A DNA stretch of 64,000 nucleotides from Microbotryum silenes-acaulis (lineage: Eukaryota > Basidiomycota > Microbotryomycetes > Microbotryales > Microbotryaceae). Each line of letters opens with the position of its first letter. Positions within the stretch are counted from its first letter, which is position 1. The stretch spans positions 675,001 through 739,000 of the forward strand of contig QPFY01000001.1 in the NCBI GenBank assembly GCA_003665825.1. Reading direction: 5' to 3'. Made by a program: the position numbers and the translations under genes. Under the pieces are notes generated by a model that ran no database searches, had not been told where the DNA came from, and was given only the letters and a program-made list of their open reading frames with translations. Positions 1 to 11,951 of this stretch are shown one piece after another.

Positions 1-232
1 GATATGAAGCAAAAGAGAGGGGTTAAGCTGAAATCTAGGGTTGAGGGCGTGTCACCCAAACACGTACCAACACGCGCCACCAGCACACATGCTCGTCAGT
101 GATTGTGACTTCAAGGTTTTTACACCATGACTTCATTGTTGTTCCCAACAATGCAGAGTCGCCCTGGGCGCGCTTAATCTGAGTGCGAGCCGACGGTCAG
201 AAGGCGTGGCGCAGCGGCGTGCAAGGCTGATG

Positions 233-1738
233 TCAATGAGCAGGCCCGGACGTGGACACCACGCCGCTTACATGATCTTCGAGTTCAGATCGGCCTTGCA
301 TTAGCGCACTCGGAAGGTGGCGCATTAGAGCCTTGTAGAAAGCTCGATGCTTGACGTCGCTTTCTGATACCAACCCGCCTTTGCGTAGTGCAGCCTGAGT
401 CAGTGGACCGCCCAGCACAGCACCCAAGAACATAATTCACCTACCGCGAACATAGGTGCAGCACCGTGGTGCTTGCAGAGGAATGGCGTGGAAACGAAGA
501 TTTTGGCAGCTGAACCCACATCGGACTGGCACAGTCATGAACACCGCTCGGTCAGTAGGATCGTATGGGCGAGACCGAAAGAACATCCACCAACCTTGAT
601 GTTGTCCAGAGAGGGAGCGGTGAGCACGTCGACCAGTCGGGCAAGCTGGATTTCCACACGATCCAACCGAGCGCCGGTCGTCGCGGTCGAAACATATAGG
701 CCATCTTGGCCAGATGCCGCGTTTGGGGGCTGTGGGTGTTTGTGGTGAGTGCAGTCAGCGGAGTGGGGCACGACGCGGGGGCGCATCTGCACCAGCTCAC
801 GTTGCTCGGGCCGTCGAAATATGGCGTAGAGTACTGGGGTTTAGAATGCATGACCTGGTTGGGTTATGCGCGTTGGTCAGCGTGTCACCAGGACGTTTCG
901 GCGGACGTCATTGCAGGCGTGCAACGTACTTGGAAAGGCTTTTCCTCTGTTCCCTCGGTGTCCGAGACAGCCCAGGACATCTCGGTGCGCCGACGCTTGC
1001 GCGGCTTGCCGCCCACGTCATCGTCGTCGTCATCGCGGTCAGTTAGCTGTCCAGATTGGCAACGATACCTTATCAGCACCCACAACTCCTCGACCAGGAC
1101 GCAGGACGCGGGCACGAACAATGAAAGCGTCCTTGACTTTGGCCTTTGATTCGGACTTCAGTGTGGGAAATTTTGGAGTTGGTTTAAGCTAGGGTGACGC
1201 GGAAGCCGGACAAGCAGGTTCGGTACTCACTCGGCCTGGTTGCTTGTCGTTGCGACGAGGTGTGGTTAGGGATCGATGCGATTTAGGTGACGTCGTCGAG
1301 CTCTGCGGATTGGACAGACGTGGGAGTGCCATGCATCAGCTCGAATCCGTCGAATGATGAGGGTCTGCTTCTCCTCCCAAGCCCTACGTGAGAATTCCAG
1401 GTGGGAAGCGCCGTTGTTGTCGACGCCAGATGGTCGTATCGTTCGTCATTGGTCATCTGCTTGTCTTGGCCGTCGTGGTCATCTTCGTCGTCCTTGGGGT
1501 CTTGAAGCTTCCGCCGCAGAGCATTAATGGGTTGAGTCGACGACTGCACATGCGGCATCTCGGGACCGTCAGTAGCTGAGGCTGGGCCGACGTCGCGTCG
1601 GCAGCGGTGAGTTGCAGCACATACCGGTGACTCGTGAAGCACCTCGGACAAATCAAGGTGGGTGGGTCCCGAATGAGGGTCGTCGGCGGGGCCTGGCGAC
1701 ACGACGACGCTCAACGCAGCAGTCGTGGACGTCGTCAA
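233..1738 (-). CDS. Candidate multi-exon gene of unknown function, probably partial
   Basis: I do not recognise this gene and am not sure it is one. Several minus-strand open segments read like coding exons ending at plausible GT donors. One (about 1740-1283) is rich in Asp, Ser and Thr. One (about 1045-935) has an acidic run followed by a basic KPRKRRR stretch that could be a nuclear localisation signal. One (about 710-585) has a short helical RLDRVEIQLARL segment, and one (about 400-270) is a helical, charged segment. The last ends at a gtaagc donor, so the gene may continue past the left edge. No catalytic or metal-binding motif is visible. It could also be a decayed gene, and the exact exon chain is not established. 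Confidence 0.28.
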
Positions 1739-1889
1739 GGGTTTGGCGGTGTGTGGTCTGACGCCCGAGCTTGACGCGCCCGGAGGGTTTGTTCACCGGT
1801 GCGGCGGCGACGACTCGGGGCCTCCTGTCTTTGGTTTGTACAAGGTTCGTCGAGTCCTTGAGCGGATCTCCGGTGGCCGTAAAGGTCCC

Positions 1890-1915
1890 GGGGGGGGGGG
1901 GGGGGGGGGGGGGGG
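1890..1915. repeat. Poly-G tract, 26 bases
   Basis: An uninterrupted run of 26 G follows tccc. It lies in a region without a confident gene. Runs of this length slip during replication and sequencing, so the copy number may not be exact. Confidence 0.95.
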
Positions 1916-2387
1916 AGTACGCGGTCCCTGCGGTGGAGGTGGTGGTCCGCTCTCGGTCTGTGCAGCCACGTCGCATCAAGCTCGAATCTGAAGGAGCAGT
2001 GGAGTGGGCGGGCCATGGAGTCGACGCATGAAGCGGGTCAGGGCGTACCATGTCGGCGATGATGGTAACACAGGGCTGCTCCTGCTTGGCGACAGGTGCT
2101 GCTTGGCGACAGGTGGTGGCCGGGAGCCAAGGCCAGCGCCACGTCTCGCGCGGTCTGACCGGAGACAGGACGCAAAAGGACGCACTCGGGACGCTGGACG
2201 ATCTGACCACTGGAACTGCGCCTCAAACAATACCCACCACGGTCGAGAACATTTTCGGACACCTTTGTTCGAGGAGACATGACTTGGCCGTCCCGTTTGT
2301 GGGCAAAGTGGTTGCCCACTTATTCTGGGGCGGGGCGAGGGAGAGGGTGGGGTTCCCCATGCCCCATGCTTCTCAGTCGGGTCCTCG

Positions 2388-2462
2388 CGCGCTCAGCGCT
2401 CTGAGCTGCTGTGAGCGCTCTGAGCGCTCAGATCTCAGATCACAGAGCGGCTCCGAGACTCT
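2388..2462. repeat. Short inverted and direct repeats built on gagcgctc
   Basis: The segment repeats forms of cagcgctctgag and gagcgctcagatct in both orientations, so it can fold into several alternative hairpins. No gene is assigned here. Confidence 0.6.
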
Positions 2463-2539
2463 CACCGGCGCACGCAGCAGACTTCAGCTGGCCGCGAAGG
2501 TGCAGTCTCGACTCATGGCACTGACTCACTATTGATTAC

Positions 2540-3118
2540 TCGCTGCCTCAGCTGGTACAAATGGACTTTGGACTCTATAAAGCGCGACCCCTGAAAGGTT
2601 TCGGCGACCGTGGGATACACCCTCTGCATCGATATGGCTCGAAACAGCGACCGCTCACGTGCCACCTTTTGGATGCAGTGACACGCAAGAATTCCCTATC
2701 GGGACAAAACTAGTGCTACCATACGCCAGGTGAAATAAGCCCATACGGCCTACCTACAGGTTCCGTGCACGTGAAACATTATCGATCCCGTCTCTTGAGC
2801 ACTGTAGTGCTCACGTACACCTCATTGACGAATGCGGTAAGGGTTGAATTCTTACCGCGGCCGCAAAGGCCATTTTTACGCTAGCTGTACGGCACGCGTA
2901 GGGTCACCGCAAATCGGCGCCCCTACGGACTTGATAACCCAATGTCCATACGGATACTAGAACGACCGCCTAAGGCAGCCATAAAGTAGCTTTGCTCTTA
3001 CGGGAGCTCTATAAAACCGCCTTACAAAAATTGCAAAACCTCCGTAGAGAAGACATATGGCGGGTCCTGCCGTAGGAAATCCATAAGTTTCGCGCGCGCA
3101 TGTGTAAGCCCTCCCTCT
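2540..3118. other. Stretch without a recognisable gene
   Basis: I see no convincing coding sequence. There are two ctctataaa sequences (about 2573 and 3008) and a near-perfect hairpin at 3103-3131, whose right half is the start of the inverted-repeat arm at 3119. The sequence is less GC-rich than the flanking genes and may be decayed mobile-element DNA. Confidence 0.5.
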
Positions 3119-3171
3119 GGGAGGGGCTTACGAGTTATCGGCGCGCTTGGCCCAGTTGCCCTCCGAAATTT
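3119..3171 (+). repeat. Left arm of a 53-bp inverted repeat
   Basis: This arm matches the reverse complement of 4918-4970 at 50 of 53 positions; all three differences are transitions. The pair brackets the helicase relic and probably marks an old insertion. No target duplication was found just outside the arms. Confidence 0.8.
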
Positions 3172-3647
3172 CAGGGCCATTTTGGGGTGGTTCTCTGTAA
3201 CTTGGCAAGTAGGCGCATTCATGCAAAAGTGAGGGTTACTATTTTTCTTTATGCTCTAAAAATGACATACCTCAAGTGGCGAGAGCTTTCATAAGCTGTG
3301 GGTGGAGCTGCAGCGATCCGAAGTCTGCGATTTCGGTCGATCGGGCCTCAGATGGTCCGAGCGCAGCGTGTAATTGGCGCTCCCATCATCGGCGAGCCTG
3401 CTCCGTTCGGCTTGATCCCTTTGCGTACGCTTCGCTGTTCTCCTCTTTTCACGATGATCCGTCGGCCACGTCAAGCGCGACAATATCTGGAACCAAAAAT
3501 GACGCGAACAAGCAGACGCCATACATCATCAACTTGCCAGAACAACCGCCGCGAGGCGGATCTATTCGCTGAATTTCGTAGCCGCGATCTCTCGTTATGT
3601 CAATACCTGTCGTGGTACTTCAGCCCATCCACACGATTTGAAGGCGT

Positions 3648-4609
3648 TCAAACACACCGACCAAAGCTGTTCAACAGCAACTGGTCCAGCCTCAAGCGTG
3701 TACTTGATCTCATTCTACGACTTGCACGCGAGGATGGCGCAGAGTCAAGCAGCCGAATGACTGGATCGCCGAGCAGGTGGGCAACACTTCGTACTTCTCG
3801 GATTGATTCTCCGGATTCAATAAAGCTACTGAATACTTGCCTTATCCGCGTGCAGGCCGACTCAATCATCATTAAATGCATTTCAGGAGACTTGACACGC
3901 AGCAAACAGGAAGGAAGATCAACACATGTGCACTTCACTCAAACAGGAGGTCAACCGGCACATACGATCAGAATGAAGGAGATCGTGTGATTGGGGTCGT
4001 CCAACTGCCTGTACAACTCGCCGTCTCTCCAGGTCTCCTCAGATACCACAACCGCTTTCTTTCCCTTTCGATTGAGATTGGCAGCCTGAAAGAAGCATGT
4101 GACTGCGGAAATCAGCACGGATGTCGGTCCAGCAAGCCCAGTCGGCAGAAAAACTCACCTGATGATTGCTCAGTGCATTCAGTGGACTGACAACAATGGT
4201 GACGGCCCGGCGTTCATAAATGAGATACATTGCTTTGAAAATAACACTTTTGACAGAACCTGTTGGCGCTGTGACAAACACAGCGTCATATCGATCCCGG
4301 TTCCCAAATTGATCGAGTTCGAAAAGTGCAGCAATGGCCTCGATCTGCACAGGTCGGGGGGTAGTCCTCGTCAAGACTTTCGCCCAGAATAACTTTGATC
4401 TTCTTGCGTAATTCGCTGGAATCTCGTCGGTCCTCCTGAGTCAAACGTGGCCTCCAGTGACCGAGAACGGTTGTCGGTTTGGTTGAATGATTCGGTGCTG
4501 GGGTCGTAGGACTGGCCCTTGAAGCTGATCGCAAGGGAGACGCCCTGAACTCAAATGATGGATGTCGACGGGGCGGTCCCCTAACCGGCCTCGGTGTTTG
4601 TACCGACAT
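3648..4609 (-). pseudogene. RecQ/DEAD-type helicase fragment, broken
   Basis: Read on the minus strand, the segment encodes the first part of a superfamily 2 helicase. A Q-like motif (PVQIEAIAAL) is followed by a Walker A-like APTGSVKS, in which the usual second Gly is Val, and then a motif Ia-like VVSPLNALSNHQ. An intron (gtgagt to ttcag) joins this to AANLNRKGKKAVVVSEET, after which a SPEM sequence recalls the helicase motif Ib region. A run of six C near 4368 breaks the frame between the N-terminal segment and the helicase core; five C would restore it. The DEAD box and motifs IV-VI are not seen. It lies between inverted-repeat arms, so a transposon or subtelomere-type helicase origin is possible. 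Confidence 0.6.
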
Positions 4610-4917
4610 GGCTCATTATGAGGGGAGGTGCGATGTTGAGTGGAGGAGAGAGAGGATGCGTGAGGCGCGGCCGGGCTTAAGTGACCTGGATCTATGCAGC
4701 CTTCGACGCGGACTGGACTACGACTGGTCCGTGCGCCGACCTGCGTCTCGTTCGGAATCAGTCGATTCAAGCTGCTGTAGCGAGATGATCAAGCGTTCCT
4801 AGACTTCAAGCTTCGGTGAAGCCTCATCAATAATGATGAAGTAAAGAGGCATCCCTCCAGTTTTCAGATAGCACCAATATATGCCATGCTACAGCAAGGG
4901 GGCACTTTTCAGGGCCA

Positions 4918-4970
4918 AAATTTCGGAGGGCAACTGGGCCAAACGCGCCGATAACTCACAAGCCCCTCCC
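4918..4970 (-). repeat. Right arm of the 53-bp inverted repeat
   Basis: Inverted partner of 3119-3171, 50 of 53 positions identical. Just inside each arm, the 8-bp word cagggcca is present in the same genomic orientation on both sides, so relative to the arms it is flipped. Confidence 0.8.
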
Positions 4971-5371
4971 TTTTGTTGAGTCGTATGTCTCGAGAGGGGA
5001 CTGGATCGGCAACCAGTAAGTACACGAGACACAGTACGAGTAGTAGGAAGTATATTGGAGCGTTAGGGGGAAGACTAAAGAGGCTCGCGGTTCGAGTGCG
5101 CGAAATATCTCTAAGTCCAAAAGGGGTCCAAGCGGCGCGCGGCTGGCCAGACTGGGCGCGGGTTGGAGATCGACCTAAGCAAGAGTGTATGGAATTCAAC
5201 ACCTTTGGGGCGTCGAGCTTAAAGCCGGCGCGATCTGCAGCTGGCGCGATCTGGCGCGATTGAGCGAGTCAGCGTCATCGAGCGAGAGTTCGTCCCTTTC
5301 GCAGCTCAACCTAGCCGGGCCACGCGTTGAACCGATTTGGACCACGCCAGTCCGCACTCTAGGCCAACAGT
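4971..5371. other. Upstream region of LTN1, no gene seen
   Basis: The stretch between the inverted-repeat arm and the LTN1 start codon holds no coding sequence I can support. Near 5229-5262 the word ggcgcgat recurs three times within 35 bases, which could be a regulatory cluster or chance. Confidence 0.5.
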
Positions 5372-8300
5372 ATGGTCAAGAGTAAGTCGTCGGCCTCGTC
5401 GGGCACTCGCAAAAAGAATGCCGCCAAGAAGAAAGCTCGAGAGGCCCACGATGACGAAGGGGTCGGGGAGGAGGGCTCGATCGCCGGCGGCACAGGACAG
5501 GCTGGGACGGGCAAGCAACCGATGCAGCGCGGTCAGAAGAAGGACAAGAAGGTCAAGAAGGATCGTTTTGCACCCATGGTCAAGTCGTACATCCCACCTC
5601 CGCCTCCCCCCAAGGGAGTACCCGACCCGGTCGACGTCTGGCTCGCAGGTGGATCGGCCGTCGACGCCGAGCTCGTGGTAGTGTTGCGACGGCTAGCCAA
5701 GAAGGACGAAGCGACAATTACCAAGGGTATCGAAGGTCTCGAGATGTGGGTGCGACAAGTCATCAAGGACGAAGCACAAGCCGTCGACGAGGACGAGCAG
5801 TGGAAGCTCGATAAGCGCAGAGACGATCTGACTGCGAGTATGGACGTTTGGGTGAGTTCAACCACCCACACTCAAGTATGAGCCTGAATTATACGTCACA
5901 TTTTCAACATCATGTGTTGCCGTGGATGCTGTGCCGTATCAGCTCCCGCTGCAAAAAGGCTGACTCTCCGTGGTCTATCCCCAGGCTTATCATTTCAATT
6001 GCATCTCACTATATCCCTCACGCCGTCTTCGACTACAGGTCCATTCGCTTCACCAGCTGCTAACGTCGAAACCTCGCCATCCTTCGGCGCTCCTCGCCTC
6101 GACCCGGTCGAGGCTGCTGGCGCCGAGCTGGCTGGAGCAGAAGGACTACGTCGGATCGTGGTGCTGCAGTGCATTCGACGGCGACAGAGCAGTACGAAGC
6201 GCCGCTCGTCGATCCTGGGACAGTGTCGTGCTACCGAACGATCAGAAGCTTGCATCAGCACGCGAGACGGACCAGGTCGAGGGAATAGATCTGCAGGAGC
6301 ACGCCGAGAGCATTTTGGACTTTGCCGCTCGCCTGATCCTAACACCGCACTCTGTACCAAAAGCAGGGGACGAATCTGACGACCCATCGTTACTCAAAAC
6401 GCAGGCTCTCTTGGCCATCTCTTCCCTCTTGTCGAGTCTTCCTTCGCCGTTACCGCTCTCGGAAACGGCCCTTGACTTCCTCACGAGTCAAGATCTCTGG
6501 GAGCTCGCCAAATCTTCCGAACCGGCCGCACTTCGACGAGCCTTGTACGAGCTGTTGGGTGCAGCGACTGGGCGCACTGATTACGAGCTGCTCGCCAAGA
6601 ATGACGGGATCACGAGGATTGCCCACAGCGTGCTGAAGGAGTGCTGGGACGAGGATGAGGGATGGGCCGGCACTATCTCATTCTTGCGGCGCTATCCACA
6701 AGCTTGGTCACTCGCCGACGAACCGGAAGCAAGTAAATTCAAGACCGACGATGGGGATTCGTCGAGTGACGGATTCAATTCTGACGACGAGGACGAGGAG
6801 CAAGCGGCCGAGAACAAGCACGTGGCCTCTCCATCGAAAGGTGCCACCGCACCCAAAAAGCTCGATGCTTCTCCCGAGTTTCCGTCCCCTACACTACACC
6901 GGTTTTTTGGTCATCTCGCTCTAGCTTGCACGGGCCGACCTCAGAACTATCCGACAATACTGTTGCTTCTCTCGACCATCCCAACGAGCGTGCTCCCTCC
7001 TTCTCAAGCCAATCTCCGGCCTCTATTCGAATCCTTCTGGTCAGCATGGGGAGGCCGTGCGCTCTTCCTTGGCTCACTGGGCTCGTCGAATGGCCCGAGT
7101 GCGATCGAAAACTTCGTGACCTCATTTCTCGAATGCTTCCTGTTCGAGCTCGCGAAGTTGCAAAAGGAAGGCGAGGATAACGGCGAGGCTCTGGTCGTCG
7201 AATGGATCGGTCGAACATGGCGCACATTTCTCGGTGTCGGAGTGAAGGGGCATCGAGGGATATCGACCCCTGCTGTTGCAACCCAGATCGCATCGACACT
7301 GAACAAAATCGCCAACAAGGATGGGCCACTGTTCGAAAAGGCATGGGCCGTCATTTCCGAATCTTCTTTGCAGCTGTTTAGCTTCACTGATTCAAATGTA
7401 GCCGACGAGGGATCTTTCGCTGCATTGGCGACCGCAATCAAGGCGGTCAACGCTCCGTTAATGTCGGATGCGCTGAGGTCAAGATATCAAGCGCTCGCGA
7501 GACGTTCGGCTGGAAGTGCTGTCACAGGCGTCATGCAGGGCGACATCAACGAACGAGTTTGTATGCTGTTGACGTTTATTGGTTCGATCAAGGAGAGCGT
7601 GGCGGGCGATGCAGAAGTGCAAAAAGTTTGTTATACGACTCAGCAGGGTCCGGGTGGCAGAGCGCTGACCTCCCCGTCTCGCCCTCTTCGTTCCAGATGT
7701 TGGATGGGCTCGCAGCTACGAAAGGCGTGTCTTTGGTCTCTTCAGATTCCAATCCAGCGACGATGGCCTATTTCGCATCGCATTTGAGCTCGACATCGGA
7801 AGCGGCTCGGACCACCATCTGGACCTCGTTGTTCAAAGCTACTCCTTCGAACAGCGTCCTTCTCAAGCTCGTCGATGCCGTCAGAACTGGCGAGCTGTCA
7901 TCCCTGCTTCCTTCGGCCTCTCTCGACGATTACGTGCTCGAAATAGCCCAGCGAATGCTCAGCGAAGATATCACCGCTTTCTCAATTGCCGAGTCCGACC
8001 TTTTGACACGCCTCATCGTGCAGCCGCGTGAGTGATTAGTGTAGAGCCGGCTCACCGCTCGTTTTAATCACACCTGATCCTCCCACCCTTGTCAGAGCCA
8101 TTTGTCGCGGTCGACTTGCCAGCCAAAATTGTGGATCTAATTGCACGGGTCTTACCCGCCAGGGCATCACAGTCGTTGGCTCTTGCTCCATCGGCACAGG
8201 CAATTCAAGCACTCGCCTCGCCCTGTCGACTGCTCGCCCAGTACTCTCAGTTCAGTCGAAATATGCAGGGGCTCGCTGAAACAGAACTTGCCGTCGCGAT

Positions 8301-11300
8301 CTTTGAAGTTGCTCACCTCCTCCCGAATTGTCGCCTGGAGGATTCCGGGATCCAATTGCCGGACGAAGCCGTCATCGCGGCTCAGCACACTTGGACCGCT
8401 CTGTCTGAGGTCAGAGACTTCTCCCTTGCCAAAAGGGTATGCGATCGCATCGGCAAACTCCTACTCGACACATCCATCCGGCCCTCTCCCATCGAGCTGA
8501 TAGAATGCGTCGCCACGCACCTGAATGCATTGGACGAGGCGAGTCTCCTCACTCGACTACTCCCAACATCTTCCGCCTTGGACGAACTGGTCGAAGCTTT
8601 GGTACTCTCGAATCCTTCACCATCGATATCGGTTCTGCAACCCCTCGTTCCTCCGTCCGGCGACGGTTCGGACGCTCCTCGGCCCTTCATCGAAAGTGAC
8701 GCTGCCGGATTCTCAGCCTTCGTGCGATCTGTCGTCGCGACCCTCGAAGTTGCCGCTCGAAACCACGCATGGCTGCGTAAGAATTCCTGGGTCCTACCTC
8801 ACATCCTCCTCCTAGGCGATGTCGCTCGGGACGAGCTCGCTGCTTTCGAGTCAACCCGCGGCGTGTTCGGTCCCAACGTATCGGAGGAAGTGCTGGAGCG
8901 CATCGTGGCCTCTTGTGATGGCGCCAGCTCATTCGTGCTGGCCGCCAAAGCTGCCGATCTACCAAGCGACTGGCACACCAAGGCGGTGATGCATCTCCGG
9001 AAGAAGGAGCCAGGTCAAACGACCGATGAGCTCGTGAGCGTGCTGGATGCGCTCGCTCGCCGAACACATGCTTCAACGGGCGTGTATTGGAAGAGAGCGT
9101 TCTCGACCGTGTTGCAGGCGATTCTACAGTACGCCGACGCCGGGGTCGCCGATGCGGAACGGTGGCTCGCGTTTGCCCAGAATCTCGGTGAAAGTAAGTC
9201 GTGGCCGAGTTTCTCTCAGCGCTCGCACCCTTGTGTTGACATAGGCTTCACACGCAGGTCATCCTCTCACTTTGGCCATCGTTTACTCAATCAAAGACGC
9301 TTTAATCGAAAGCCCTCGCTTCGAACGATACAAGAACGAGCTCGCCGCCAACCTAGCCGGGGTTCTACCCTCAGCTGCGAGCGGCAAAGGTCTCGTCATA
9401 TTGCAGGTTCTGCTCGCCACGGCACCGCCAGCGGATGCACCCGTCATCTTCCTGCCGCAGCAACGATCCATGTTCTTGATCCAGAACATCCAGAGATGGA
9501 TCGCAAGCGACGAAGACCTTGCAGAAGAGATCCATGCGGCGGTCGCGGAGCTCTTCGTTCACCTTTCACCGATCGTGCAAGACATGAGTGGATCGCATTG
9601 GGATCTGATGTTCGACATCATCGAGTCCAATCTGGAGGTGAGAGCTCTCTGAACCAATGCTCTTGACAGCCACGATCTGACGCTAGCAATCACTTTCTTA
9701 CCCTCAGACTGCCAGCTGGGACGATGATTCCACTTTATCATCATTGTACCACTCATGCCGGCTTATTATGACGATTCAAGATCTTGCATCCCGCAACAAG
9801 GGTCTTCGTGCGCTCGCAATGGAGCGCATCAACACGTCACTCGCCTTCATTCGTGACCTTTTCATGTCTCGGCCAGGTGAGCGCTCAACACGGCCTTAAA
9901 GCTTGAGATGGGAACGATATTGACACGAGAAAGCCTAAAAATAGATTCTCAAACACGGAATCGACCTCGCTTGGCCGTCCTCGAGACGATGGCTCGCCTG
10001 ATGCGGGACCTGCCTCCTACGCTCCTGACAATGGGCAAGCCGTTCGATCAAGTGGGTCAAGAAACTGCACCGAGACTTGAAGTTCCTCCATGTTGACAGA
10101 CCATTTTCCCGTTGTACAGCTGCTCCGACTTTTGCGCGACCCCTCTTTGGCGATTCAGCACTCGTCGTACGGCCTCGTCACCCGAATCGCTGCGCAGCAC
10201 GTCGGCGAATTTGTTGTCGAAGTCGAACTGGACCAGGAGGGCGTTCTCAAGGGAATATTACCGGATTCGTTGATCGAGTTGCTTTCGGACAAGTTGCCCG
10301 GAGAAGTTCTGCTAGAACCTCAACACTTTGCTCGTGCATCGACCCTTCTGCATGGTTGGCTCATCGCTTTCACCTTTTTCGATAAGGCGGTCAGTGATGT
10401 TCCACATTCTGCGCTAGCTGCACAAGATACTGAGCTTAAATCAAAATTGTATCTCCACAGTCTCCTCGTCTCAAGGCCGACTACACGAACCATTTGCGCA
10501 AGCTGGAGCTGATCGGTTCGTCGTACCTCCCGTCCATCTTTGCCCTCCTCAACCTCAGCGATCGCAGTCGAACGATAGACGTCAGTCCATGGGGCATCGA
10601 CGAGTTCCATCTAGAGTGTGAGTCGAGTCATCATGTGCGGACTACAGGTCTGTGGATCTTGGTTTTGAGACCCGATCCTCCTCCGCAGTGGTCGACGACC
10701 TCACGCCTGTCACGCTACCCGCCTTCGCGACGTTCGTCTACTATCGTTCGCTTCAAGCCATCCCTTCGTTGGTGAGGCAGTGGTGGGAAGGCTGCAAAAA
10801 CCGGCAGCTGTCGATGGCGGTCGCCAACCTGACGTCACGACACTTCTCGCCCGTGCTCATCGCTCACGAACTGGCGCACCTTCGAGATCCCAACGATCCT
10901 GCGAGCAGGACGCTACGTGACAACGACGACTTCACCGTCAAAGTCGCGGCGAATGCGAACGAGGTGAAGGCCGTATTCGTCGTTGACGAGGAAAGCATGG
11001 AGATTGGCGTGAGGATGCCGGCCGACTTCCCGTTGCAGCAGGTTGAGGTCAAGGACGTCCGACGGGTCGGAGTAACAGATTCGCAGTGGCGGGCCTGGTT
11101 GCTCGGTGTGCAACAGGTCATCACAAATCAGGTGGGTGGCCTGGCGCAAATACTACCAAGAGATTCTATCTAATCTACATTCACCTCGTCATTACTTTCA
11201 TCAGAATGGACTTATCGCCGAAGGGTTGTCGCTGTGGAAACGCAACGTGACTTTGCACTTTGAGGGTGTCGAGGCGTGTGCGATCTGCTACTCGTCCATC

Positions 11301-11514
11301 TCGGTCGTCGATCGCTCGTTGCCCACAAAAGCATGCAAAACATGCAACAACCGTTTCCATGCTGGTTGCTTGTACAAGGTGCGTCTCCTCGGTGTTTGTT
11401 TAAATCAGAGCTGGCGCGAGGGCTCAATTGACTGACCGTCATTTCTGGGTCGTCTTGAAGTGGTTCTCGACATCGCATGGATCAAGTTGTCCGTTGTGCC
11501 GATCCTTGTTCTAG
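5372..11514 (+). CDS. LTN1: Listerin, E3 ubiquitin-protein ligase of ribosome quality control
   Basis: Listerin binds stalled 60S subunits in the cytosol and ubiquitinates the nascent chain in the ribosome quality-control complex. The sequence shows a basic, lysine-rich start, a very long HEAT-like helical middle, and a C-terminal RING domain at about 11275-11512. That domain carries CAIC, then CKTCNNRFHAGCLYKW, then CPLC, directly before the stop. This long architecture with a terminal RING is diagnostic of Ltn1/listerin. The coding length of roughly 1,700 residues fits the family. The gene has many introns, for example 5852-6038 (gtgagt to tacag), one just before 7698, and one splitting the RING after LYK. 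The start is the first in-frame ATG before the conserved basic N terminus. No frameshift was noticed. Confidence 0.9.
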
Positions 11515-11951
11515 ATGCCTATAAATGACATACTGAGAATGGAAGAGGGAGAAGCCTTTCCAAATACCCACCCAGTTACAGTTTGCCTCAACTCTACGAG
11601 CTCGGTGTAAACTACTATGCTTCCAGTGCCATGAGGCGGGCTGACCAGCAGCATCGCCACCATGAGCGATTTGGTGCCTCCACGCTGGCCCGCGCGACTG
11701 CCGCCTACTCCCGCGCTGTCTCGCGAGCTCGAGCGCGAGCGCGTGTGACGCGCCTCACCGCTCCGGGGGGGCACGGTGCCTCTTTCATTCACCCTTTCTA
11801 CCTGGACAACTCTGACCCCTTGGAGCCTCACGATCTCCCCAAAGCCTTCTTCGTCTACACCAACAGGACAAATCACACAGAAGAGCTTCCATTGTCAGAT
11901 ACTGTTTTCGTCTTTGGGTCTACCACCAACACCCGCCGACGTCTTAGGAAC

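Noticed and set aside
3298..3990. 230-residue plus-strand frame inside the inverted-repeat relic
   Set aside because: Arg/Ser-rich without motifs; the opposite strand carries the helicase signatures.
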